Origin: Aulostomus chinensis
Taxonomy: Eukaryota > Chordata > Actinopteri > Syngnathiformes > Aulostomidae
Assembly: GCA_037954235.1 (NCBI GenBank)
Contig: JBBMOA010000001.1
Coordinates: 32,621,074-32,685,073 of the forward strand
DNA length: 64,000 bases
Direction of reading: 5' to 3'
Below the pieces are notes generated by a model. It saw only the letters and a list, made by a program, of their open reading frames with translations. It ran no database searches and was not told the origin of the DNA. The position numbers and the translations under genes are program-made. Positions 7,850 through 20,245 of this stretch are shown piece after piece (within the stretch, counting starts at the first letter, position 1; the number at the start of each line of letters is the position of its first letter).

Positions 7850-8985
7850 CATCATTTTGAGGTTCGTAGCAACTCTCACGTCATCACTGTAGCATCATTT
7901 TGAGGTTCGCAGCAACTCTCACCACATCACTGTAGCATCATTTCTTAGGTAAGTAGCAACTCTCACCACATAATTGTCGCATCATTTCTTAGGGAATTAG
8001 CAACTCTCATTACACCGCTTTAGCATGATTTTGAAATTACTATCAACTCTCACCACATGAATGTAGCATCATTTTGAGGATCGTAGCAACTCTCACCACA
8101 TCACTGTAGCATCATTTCTTAGGTAAGTAGCAACTCTCATTACATCACTTTAGCATCATTTTGAGGATCGTAGCAACTCTCACTACATCACTGTTGCATC
8201 ATTTCTTAGGTAAGTAGCAACTCTCAATACATCACTATAGAATCATTTTGAGATTCGGAGCAACTCTCATGACATCACTGTAGCATCATTTTGAGGTTCG
8301 TAGCAACTCTCACCACATCACTGTAACATCATTTCTTCGGTAAGTAGCAACTCTCATTACATCACTTTAGCATCATTTTGAGGATCGTAGCAACTCTCAA
8401 GACATTACTTTAGCGTGATATTGAAATTACTATCAACTCTCACTACATCACTGTTGCATCATTTTGACATTTGTAGCAACTCTCATTATATAACTGTAGC
8501 ATCATTTCTTAGGTTAGTAGCAACTCCCATGACATCACTGCATCATCATTTTGAGGTTTGTAGCAACTCTCACTACATTACTGGAAGAATCAGTTTGAGG
8601 TTCGTAGCAACTCTCACCACATCACTGTAGCATCATTTGTTTGGTTAGAAGCAACTCTCATGACATCACTTTTGCATGATTTTGAAATTACTGTCAACTG
8701 CCACCACAACACTCAGCATAATTTCTTAGGTTAGTAGCAAATGTCATAACATCACTGTAGCATCATTTTGAGATTCGTAGCAACTCTCACCACATCACTG
8801 TAGCATCATTTCTTAGGTTTGTAGCAACTCTCATTACATCACTGTAGCATCATTTCTTAGGTGTGTAGCAACTCTCATTACATCACTTTAGCGTGATTTT
8901 GAAATTACTATCAACTCTCACCACATCACTGTGGCATTAAATTGAGGTTAGTAGCAACTCTTACTACATGACTGTCAGCATCACT
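7850..8985 (+). repeat. Satellite edge domain with distinct monomer subtypes
   Basis: The first 26 or so monomers differ from the rest. They carry CAACTCTCACCACATCACTG in place of the later CTTACTACAT, a CATCATTTCTTAGG start in many units, and a CATGATTTTGAAATTACTAT variant. The TTATTCGAAAC subtype that marks the remainder of the array is absent until about 8988. No multi-kilobase copies are seen. This fits a diverged array edge. Confidence 0.85.
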
Positions 8986-11900
8986 TTGAGGTTATTCGAA
9001 ACTTTCACTCCTTTGTTGTTAGCATCATTTTGAGTTCATTAGCAATTCTTACTACATCAGTGTAGCATCATTTTGAGATCATTAGCAATTCTTCCGACAT
9101 CACTTTCGCATTATTTTGATGTTCGTAGCAACTCTTACTACATTATTTTTGCATTATTTTGAGGTTCGTAGCAACTCTTAGTACATGACTTTCAGCATCA
9201 CTTTGAGGTTATTCGAAACATTCACTCCATTACTGTTAGCATCATTTTGAGTTCATTAGCAATTCTTACTAAATCACTGTCGCATCATTTTGAGATCTTT
9301 AGCAATTCTTCTGACATCACTGTCACATTATTTTGAGATCATTAGCAATTCTTCCGACATCACTGTCTCAATATTTTGAGGTTCGTAGCAACTTTTACTA
9401 CATTACTGTCGCATTATTTTGAGGTTCATAGCAACTCTTACTACATTATTGTTGCATTATTTAAAGGTTCGTAGCAAGTCTTACTTCATTACTGTCAGTA
9501 TCACTTTGAGTTTATTAGCAACTATCACTACATTACTGTTAGCATCATTTTGAGTTTTTTAGCAATTCTTACGACATCACTGTCGCATTATTTTGAGGTT
9601 AGTAGGAACTCTTACTACATGATTGTCAGCATCACTTTGAGGTTGTTCAAAACACTTACTACATTACTGTAAGCATCACTGAGTTTATTAGTAACTATCA
9701 TTACGTTACTGTTAGCATTGTTTTGAGGTCAATAGCAATTCTTACGACATCACTGTCGCATCATTTTTAATTTACTCGCAACTCAAACCACATGACTGTC
9801 AGCATCACTTTGAGGTTTTTCGAAACTTTCACTCCATTACTGTTAGCATCATTTTGAGTTCATTACCAATTCTTACTACATCACTGTCACATCATTTTGA
9901 GATCATTAGCAATTCTTCCGACATCACTGTCGCATTATTTTGAGGTTCGTAGCAACTCTTACTACATGACTTTCAGCATCACTTTGAGGTTATTCGAAAC
10001 GTTCACTCCATTACTGTTAGCATCACTGAGTTGAATAGCAACTATCAGTACATTACTGTTAGCATCATTTTGAGTTCATTAGCAATTCTTACTACATAAC
10101 TGTCGCATCATTTTGAGATCATTAGCAATTCTTCTGACAACACTGTCACATTATTTTGATGTTCGTAGCAACTCTTTCTACATGACTGTCAGCATCACTT
10201 TGAGGTTGTTCGAAACACTTACTACATTACTGTAAGCATCACTGAGTTTATTAGAAACTATCACTACATTACTGTTAGCATCATTTAGAGTTCATTAGCA
10301 ATTCTTACGACATCACTGTCGCATTATTTTGAGATCATTAGCAGTTCTTCTGACATCACTGTCGCATTATTTTGAGGTTCGTATCAACTCTTAGTACATT
10401 ACTGTTGCATTATTTTAAGGTTCGTAGCAACCATTACTCCAAGACTGTCAGCATCAATTTGAGGTTGTTCGAAACACTTACTACATTACTGTAAGCATCA
10501 CTGAGTTTATTAGTAACTATCACTACGTTACTGTTTGCATCGTTTTGAGGTCAATAGCAATTCTTCCGACATCACTGTCAGCATCATTTTTAATTTACTC
10601 GCAACTCAAACCACATGACTGTCAGCATCACTTTGAGGTTTTTCGAAACTTTCACTCCATTACTGTTAGCATCATTTTGAGATCATTAGCAATTCTTGCT
10701 ACATCACTGTCACATCATTTTGAGATCATTAGCAATTCTTCCGACATCAATGTCGCATTATTTTGAGGTTCGTAGCAACTCTTACTACATGACTGTCAGC
10801 ATCACTTTGAGTTTAGTAGCAACTATCACTACATTACTGTTAGCATCATTTTGACATCTTTAGCAATTATTCTGACATCACTGTAGCATTATTTTGAGGT
10901 TCGTAGAAACTCTTACTATATGACCGTCAGCATCACTTTGAGTTTATTCGAAACTTTCACTCCATTACTGTTAGCATCATTTTGAGTTCATTTGCAATTC
11001 TTACAACATCACTGTCCCATCAGTTTGAGATCATTAACAATTCTTTTGACATCACTGTCGCATTATTTTGAGGTTCGAAGCAACTCTTACTACTTTACTG
11101 TTGCGTTATTTTAAGGTTCGTAGCAACCCTTACTACATGACTGTCATAATCACTTTGAGGTTGTTCGAAACACTTACTACATTACTGTCAGCATCATTTT
11201 GACTTTATTAGCAACTATCACTACATGACTGTTAGCATCGTTTTGAGTTCAATAGCAATTCTTCCGACATGACTGTCGCATTATTTTGAGGTTCGTAACA
11301 ACTCTTCGTACATTACTGTGAGCATCACTTTGAATTTATTAGCAACTTTCACTCCATTACTGTTAGCATCATTTTGAGTTCATTAGCAATTCTTACTAAA
11401 TCACTGTCGCATCATTTTGAGATCTTTAGCAATTCTTCTGACATCACTGTCACATCATCTTGAGTTCATTAGCAACTATCACTACATTACGGTTAGCATC
11501 ATTTTGAGGTTAGTAGCAACTCTTACTACATGACTTTCAGCATCACTTTGAGGTTGTTCCAAACACTTACTACATTACTGTAAGCATCACTGAGTTTATT
11601 GGCAACTATCATTACGTTACTGTTAGCATCATTTTGAGTTCATTAGCAATTCTTACGACATCACTGTCGCATCTTTTTGAGATCATTAGCAATACTTCCG
11701 ACATCACTGTCGCATTATTTTGAGGTTCGTAGCAACTCTTACTACATGACTGTCAGCATCACTTTGAGGTTGTTCGAAACACTTACTACATTACTGTAAG
11801 CATCACTGAGGTTATTAGCAATTATCACTCCATTTCTGTTAGCATCATTTTGAGTTCATTAGCAATTCTTCCGACATCACTGTCGCATTAGTTTGAGGTT

Positions 11901-14900
11901 CGTTGCAACTCTTACAACATTACCAGTGCATTATTTAAAGGTTCGTAGCAACTCTTACTACATTACTGTTAGCATCATTTTGAGTTAATTAGCAATTCTT
12001 AAGACATCACTGTAGCATTAAATTGAGGTTAGTAGCAACTCTTACTACATGACTGTCAGCATCACTTTGAGGTTGTTCAAAACTCTTACTACATTACTGT
12101 AAGCATCACTGAGTTTATTAGCAACTATCACTACATTACTGTTAGCATCATTTTGAGTTCATTAGCAATTCTTATGACATCACTGTCGCATCAGGTTTAG
12201 ATCATGACCAATTCTTCTGACATCACTGTCGCATTATTTTGAGGTTCGAAGCAACTCTGACTACTTTACTGTTGCATTATTTTAAGGTTCGTAGCAACAC
12301 TTACTATATGACTGTCAGCATCACTTTGAGGTTGTTCGAAACTTTCACTCCATTACTGTTAGCATCACTTTGAGTTCATAAGCAACTATCACTACGTTAC
12401 TTTTCTCATCGTTTTGAGTTCAATAGCAACTCTTACTACATGACTGTCAGCATCACTTTGAGGTTGTTCGAAACACTTACTACATTACTGTTAGCATCAC
12501 TGAGTTGATTAGCAACTATCACTACATTACTGTTAGCATCATTTTCAGTTCATGAGCAATTCTTCCGACATCACTGTCGCAATATTTTGAGGTTTTTCGC
12601 AACTCTTACTACATTACTGTCAGCATCACTTTGAGTTTATTAGCAACTATCACTACATTACTGTTTGCATCATTTTGAGGTTCGTAGCAAGTCTTACTAT
12701 ATGACTATCAGCATCACTTTGAGGTTGTTTGAAACATTTACTACATTACTGTAAGCATCACTGAGTTGATTAGCAACTATCACTACATTACTGTTAGCAT
12801 CATTTTGAGTTCATTAGCAATTCTTCCGAAATCACTGTCGCAATATTTTGAGGTTCATAGCAACTTTTACATTACTGTCGCATTATTTTGAGGTTTGTAG
12901 CATCTCTTACTACATGGCTGTCAGCATCACTTTGAGGTTTTTCGATACTTTCACTCCATTACTGTGAGCATCATTTTGAGTTCATTAGCAATTCTTGCTA
13001 CATCACTGTCGCATCATTTTGAGATAATTTGCAGTTCTTCTGACATCACTTTCACATTATTTTGAGGTTCGAAGCAACTCTTACTACATTACTGTCAGCA
13101 TCACTTTGAAGTTGTTCGAAACACTTACTACATTACTGTAAGCATCACTGAGTTGATTAGCAACTATCACTACATCACTTTTAGCATCATTTTGAGTGTA
13201 TTAGCAACTATCACTACATTACTGTTAGCGTCATTTTGAGTTGATTAGCAATTCATAGACATCACTGTCGCATTACTTTGAGGATCGAAGCAACTCTTAC
13301 TACATTACTGTCAGCATCACTTTGATTTCATTAGCAACTATCACTACATTACTTTTAGCATCATTTTGAGGTTCGTAGCAACTCTTACTACATGACTGTC
13401 AGCATGACGTTGAGGTTCTTTGAAACACTTACTACATTACTGTAAGCATCACTTAGTTTATTAGCAACTATCACTACATTACTGTTAGCATCATTTTGAG
13501 GTTAGAAGCAACTGTTACTACATGACTGACAGCATCACTTTTAGGTTGTTCGAAACGTTTACTACATTACTGTAAGCATCACTGACTTGATTAGCAACTA
13601 TCACTACATTACTGTGGCATCATTTTGAGATCATTAGCAATTCTTCTGACATCACTGTCGCAATATTTTGAGGTTCATAGCAACTCTTACTACATTATTG
13701 TTGCATTATTTTAAGGTTCGTAGCAACTATCACTACATTACTGTTAGCATCATTTCTAGTTCATGAGCAATTCTCACGAATTCACTGTAGCATTAAATTG
13801 AGTTCATTAGCAACTCTTACTAAATGACTGTCAGCATCACTTTGAGGTTGTTCGAAACTCTTACGACATTACTGTAAGCATCACTGAGTTTCTTAGCAAC
13901 TATCGCTACATTACTGTTAGCATCATCTTGAGTTCATTAGCAATTCTTCTGACATCACTGTCGCATCATTTTGAGATCTTTAGCAATTCTTCTGACATCA
14001 CTGTCGCAGTATTTTGAGGTTCGTAGCAACTCTTACTACATGACTGTCAGCATCAATTTGAGGTTCTTCGAAACACTTACTACATTACTGAAAGCATTAC
14101 TTACTTGATTAGCAACTATCACTACATTACTTTTAGCATCATTTTGAATTGTTGAGCAATTCTTCCGACATCACTGTCGCAATATTTTGAGGTTCGTAGC
14201 AACTTTTACTACATTACTCTCTCATTATTTTGAGGTTCGTAGCAACTCTTGGTACATGACTGTCAGCATCACTTTGAGGTTATTCGAAACGTTCACTCCA
14301 TTACTGTTAGCATCATTTTGATTTCATTAGCAATTCTTACTAAATCACTGTCGCATCATTTTGAGATCATTAGCAATTCTTCTGACATCACCGTCACATT
14401 ATTTTGAGGTTCGTAGCAACTCTTACTACATTATTGTTGCATTATTTTAAGGTTCGTAGCAACTCTTACTACATTACTGTCAGTATCACTTTGAGTTTAT
14501 TAGCAACTATCACTACATTACTGTTAGCATCATTTTGAGTTCATGAGCAATTCTCAAGACATCACTGTAGCATTAAATTGAGTTCATTAGCAACTCTTAC
14601 TAAATGACTGTCAGCATCACTTTGAGGTTGTTCGAAACTCTTACTACATTACTGTAAGCATCACTGAGTTGATTAGGAACTATTGCTACATTACTGTTAG
14701 CATCATTTTGAGATCATTAGCAATTCTTCTGATATCACTGTCGCAATATTTTGAGGTTTGTAGCAACTCTTACTACATTACTGTCGCATTATTTTGAGGT
14801 TCGTAGCAACTCTTAGTACATGACTGTCAGCATCACTTTGAGTTTATTCGCAACTATCACTACATTACTGTTAGCATCATTTTGAGTTTATGAGCCATTC

Positions 14901-15217
14901 TCACGACATCACTGTAGCATTGATATGAGTTCATTAGCAACTCTTACTAAATGACTGTCAGCATCACTTTGAGGTTATTCGAAACACTTACTACATTACT
15001 GTAAGCATCACTGAGTTGATTAGCAACTATCACTACATTACTGTTCGCATCATTTTGAGTTCATTAGCAATTCTTCCGACATCACTGTCGCAATACTTTG
15101 AGGTTCGTAGCAACTTTTACTACATTACTGTCGCATTATTTTGAGATTCGTAGCAACACTTACTACATGACTGTAAGCATCACTTTGAGGTTATTCGAAA
15201 GTTTGACTCCATTACTG
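8986..15217 (+). repeat. Irregular satellite domain without long copies
   Basis: Monomers of the main subtypes, in variable order. Many singleton substitutions and length variants occur, including shortened units such as CATCACTGAGTTTATTAG. I find no near-identical copies longer than a few hundred bases within it, unlike the domain to its right. Confidence 0.65.
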
Positions 15218-18200
15218 TAGCATCATTTTGAGTTCATTAGCAATTCTTACTACATCACTGTCGCATCAGTTTGTGATTATTAGCAATTCCTCCGACATCA
15301 CATTTGCAATATTTTGAGGTTCGTAGCAACTCTTACTACATTTCTGTTGCATTATTTTAAGGTTCGTTGCAACTCTTACTACATTACTGTCGGCATCACT
15401 TTGAGTTGTTGAGCAATTCTCACGACATCACTGGAGCATTAAATTGAGTTCATTAGCAACTCTTACTAAATGACCGTCAGTATCACTTTGAGGTTGTTCG
15501 AAACTCTGACTACATTACTGTCAGCATCACTGAGTTTCTTCGCAACTATCACTACATTACTGTTAGCATCATCTTGAGTTCATGAGCAATTCTTCCGACA
15601 TCACTGTCGCAATATTTTGAGGTTCCTAGCAACTTTTACTACATTACTGTCGCATTATTTTGAGGTTCGTAGCAACTCTTAGTACATGACTGTCAGCATC
15701 ACTTTGAGGTTATTCGAAACGTTCACTCCATTACTGTTAGCATCATTTTGAGTTCATGAGCAATTCTTTCTAAATCACTGTCGCATCATTTTGAGATCTT
15801 TAGCAATTCTTCTGACATCACTGTCGCAATATTTTCAGGTTCGTAGTGACTTTTACTACATTACTGTCGCATTATATTGAGGTTCGTAGCAACTCTTACT
15901 ACATGACTGTCAGCATCACTTTCAGGTTATTCGAAACTCTTACTACATTACTTTAAGCATCACTGACTTGATTAGCAACTATCACTACATTACTGTTAGC
16001 ATCATTTTGAGTTCATTAGCATTTCTTCCGACATCACTGTCGCATTATTTTGAGGTTCGTAGCAACTTTTACTACATGACTGTAAGCATCACTTTGAGGT
16101 TATTCGAAAGTTTCACTCCATGACTGTTAGCATCATTTTGAGTTCATTAGCAATTCTTACTAAATCACTTTCGCATCATTTTGAGATCATTAGCAATTCT
16201 TCTGACATCACTGTCACATTATTTTGAGGTTCGTAGCAACTCTTACAACATTATTGTTGCATTATTTTATGGTTCGTAGCAACTCTTACTACATTACTGT
16301 CAGCATCACTTTGAGTTTATTAGCAACTATCACTACATTACTGTTAGCATCATTTTCAGTTTATGAGAAATTCTCACGACATCACTGTAGCATTGAATTG
16401 AGTTCATTAGCAACTCTTACTAAATGACTGTCAGCATCACTTTGAGGTTGTTCGAAACTCTTAATACATTACTGTAAGCATCACTGAGTTTCTTAGCAAC
16501 TATCACTACATTACTGTTAGCATCATTTTGAGTTCATTTGCAATTCTTCCGACATCACTGTCGCAATATTTTGAGGTTCGTAGCAACTTTTACTACATTA
16601 CTGTCGCATTATTTTGAGGTTCGGAGCAACACTTACTACATGACTGTCAGCATCAGTTTGAGGTTAATCGAAACGTTCACTCCATTACTGTTAGCATCAT
16701 TTTGAGATCCTTACCAATTCTTCTGACATCACTGTCGCATCATTTTGAGGTTCGTAGCAACTCTTACTACATGACTGTCAGCATCACTTTGAGGTTGTTC
16801 GAAACTCTTAATACATTACTGTAAGCATCACTGACTTGATTAGCAACTATCACTACATTACTGTTAGCATCATTTTGAGTTCATTAGCAATTCTTCCGAC
16901 ATCACTCGAAATATTTTGAGGTTCGTAGCAACTTTTACTACATTACTGTCGCATTATTTTGAGGTTCGTAGCAACTCTTACTACATGACTGTCAGCATCA
17001 CTTTGAGGTTATTCGAAACTTTCACTCCATTACTGTTAGCATCATTATGAGTTCATTAGCAATTCTTACTACATCACTGTCGCATCATTTTGGGATCATT
17101 AGCAATTCTTCTGACATCACTGTCACACTATTTTGAGGTTCATAGCAACTCTAACTACATTATTGTCGCATTATTTTGAGGTTCGTAGCAACACTTACTA
17201 CATGACTGTCAGCATCACTTTGAGGTTATTCGAAACTTTCACTCCATTACTGTTAGCATCATTTTTTGTTCATTAGCAATTCTTACTACATCACTGTCGC
17301 ATCCTTTTGAGATCATTAGCAATTCTTCTGACATCACTGTCGCAATATTTTGAGGTTTGGAGCAACTTTTACTACATTACTGTCGCATTATTTTGAGGTT
17401 CGTAGCAACTGTTACTACATGACTGTCAGCATCACTTTGAGGTTATTCGAAACACTTACTGCATTACTGTAAGCATCCCTGAGTTGATTAGCAACTATCA
17501 CTACATTACTGTTAGCATCATTTTGAGTTCATTTGCAATTCTTCCGACATCACTGTCGCAATATTTTGAGGTTCGTAGCAACTTTTACTACATTACTGTC
17601 GAATTATTTTGAGGTTCGGAGCAACTCTTCCTACATGACTGTCAGCATCAGTTTGAGGTTAATCGAAACGTTCACTCCATTACTGTTAGCATTATTTTGA
17701 GATCCTTTCCAATTCTTCTGACATCACTGTCGCATCATTTTGAGGTTTGTAGCAACTCTTACTACATGACTGTCAGCATCACTTTGAGGTTGTTCGAAAC
17801 ACTTACTACATTACTGTAAGCATCACTGACTTTATTAGCAACTATCACTATATTACTGTTAGCATCATTTTGAGTTCATTAGCAATTCTTCCGACATCAC
17901 TCGAAATATTTTGAGGTTCGTAGCAACTTTTACTACATTACTGTCGCATTATTTTGAGATCTTTAGCAATTTTTCTGACATCACTGTCGCATTATTTTGA
18001 GGTTCGTAGCAACTCCTACTACATGACTGTCAGCATCACTTTGAGGTTCTTCGAAACTTTCACTCCATTACTTTTAGCATCATTATGAGTTCATTAGCAA
18101 TTCTTACTACATCACTGTCGCATCATTTTGGGATCATTAGCAATTCTTCGGACATCACTGTCACATTATTTTGAGGTTCATAGCAACTCTAACTACATGA

Positions 18201-18626
18201 CTGTCGCATTATTTTGAGGTTCGTAGCAACACTTACTACATGACTGTCAGCATCACTTTGAGGTTATTCGAAACTTTCACTCCATTACTGTTAGCATCAT
18301 TTTTTGTTCATTAGCAATTCTTACTACATCACTGTCGCATCATTTTGAGATCATTAGCAATTCTTCCGACATCACTGTCGCATTATTTTGAGGTTCGTAG
18401 CAACTGTTACTACATGACTTTCAGCATCACTTTGAGGTTATTCGAAACACTTACTACATTACTGCAAGCATCACTGAGTTGATTAGCAACTATCACTCTA
18501 TTACTGTTAGCATCATTTTAAGTTCATTAGCAATTCTTCCGACATCACTGTCGCAATATTTTGAGGTTTGTAGCAACTTTTACGACATTACTGTCGCGTT
18601 ATTTTGAGGTTCGTAGCAACTCTTAC
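15218..18626 (+). repeat. Satellite block A, 3.4 kb (left copy, offset 4978)
   Basis: Nearly identical to 20196-23604 at a constant offset of 4978 bp. Landmarks include GCATCAGTTTGTGATTATTA (about 15263 and 20241), CTCGAAATATTTTG (16915 and 21893) and CGACATTACTGTCGCG (18583 and 23561). Differences I found by eye are few: 15541 C/A, 15923 C/A, 16631 A/T, 16634 T/A, 16635 A/T, 17748 T/C. Confidence 0.9.
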
Positions 18627-18695
18627 TACATGACTGTCAGCATCACTTTGAGGTTGTTCGAAACTCTTAATACATTACTGTAAGCATCACTGACT

Positions 18696-20245
18696 TGATT
18701 AGCAACTATCACTCCATTACTGTTCGCATCATCTTGAGTTCATTAGCAATTTTTCCGACATCACTGTCGCAATATTTTGAGGTTCGTAGCAACTTTTCTA
18801 CATTACTGTCGCATTATTTTGAGGTTCGTAGCAACTCTTACTACATGACTGTCAGCATCACTTTGAGGTTATTCGAAAGTTTCACTCCATTACATTTAGC
18901 ATCATCTTGAGTTCATTAGCAATTCTTCCGACATCACTGTCGCATCATTTTGAGATCTTAAGCAATTCTTCCGACATCACTGTCGCAATATTTTGAGGTT
19001 CGTAGCAACTTTTACTACATTACTGTCGCATTATTCTGAGGTTCGTAGCAACGCTTAGTACATGACTGTCAGCATCACTTTGAGGTTTATCGAAACACTT
19101 ACTACATTACTGTAAGCATTACTGAGTTTCTTAGCAACTATCACTACATTACTGTTAGCATCATCTTGAGTTCATTCGCAATTCTTCCGACATCACTGTC
19201 GCAATATTTTGAGGTTCGTCGCAACTTTTACTACATTACTGTCACATTATTTTGAGGTTCGTAGCAACTTTTACTACATTACTGACGCATTATTTTGCGG
19301 TTCGTAGCAACACTTACTATATGACTGTCAGCATCACTTTGAGGTTATTCGAAAGTTTCACTCCATTACTGTTAGCATCATCTTGAGTTCATTCGCAATT
19401 CTTCCGACATCACTGTCGCAATATTTTGAGGTTCGTAGCAACTTTTACTACATTACTTTCGCATTATTTTGAGGTTTGTAGCAAGACTTACTACATGACT
19501 GTCAGCATCACTTTCAGGTTATTCGAAACTTTCACTCCATTACTGTTAGCATCTTTTTGAGTTCATTAGCAATTCTTTTTACATCACTGTCGCATCATTT
19601 TGAGATCATTAGCAATTCTTCCGACATCACTGTCGCATTATTTTGAGGTCCGTAGCAACTCTTAGTACAAGACTGTCAGCATCACTTTGAGGTTATTCGA
19701 AACGTTCACTCCATTACTGTTAGCATCATTTTGAGTTCATGAGCAATTCTTACTAAATCACTGTCGCATCATTTTGAGATCTTTAGCAATTCTTCTGACA
19801 TCACTGTCGCATTATTTTGAGGTTTGAAGCAACTCTTACTACTTTACTGTCGCATTATTTTGAGGTTCGTAGCAACTCTTCCTACATGACTGTCACCATC
19901 ACTTTGAGATTATTCGAAACACTTACTACATTACTGTAAGCATCACTGACTTGATTAGCAACTACCACTACATTACTGTTAGCATCATTTTAAGTTCATT
20001 AGCATTTCTTCCGACATCACTGTCGCAATATTTTGAGGTTCGTAGCGACTATTACTACATTACTGTCACATTATATTGAGGTTCGTAGCAACTCTTACTA
20101 CATGACTGTCAGCATCACTTTTAGGTTATTCGAAACACTTACTACATTACTGTCAGCATCACTGAGTTGATTAGCAACTATCACTACATTACTGTTAGCA
20201 TCATTTTGAGTTCATTAGCAATTCTTACTACATCACTGTCGCATC
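18696..20245 (+). repeat. Satellite block B, 1.55 kb (left copy, offset 11321)
   Basis: Matches 30017-31566 at a constant offset of 11321 bp. Checked landmarks are TGTTCGCATCATC (18721 and 30042), ATTATTCTGAGG (about 19030 and 30351) and TTTTGAGGTCCGTAGC (19641 and 30962). Part of it recurs a third time near 25.8-26.7 kb, with the GGTCCGTAGC landmark at 26180 (offset 6539). Confidence 0.85.
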
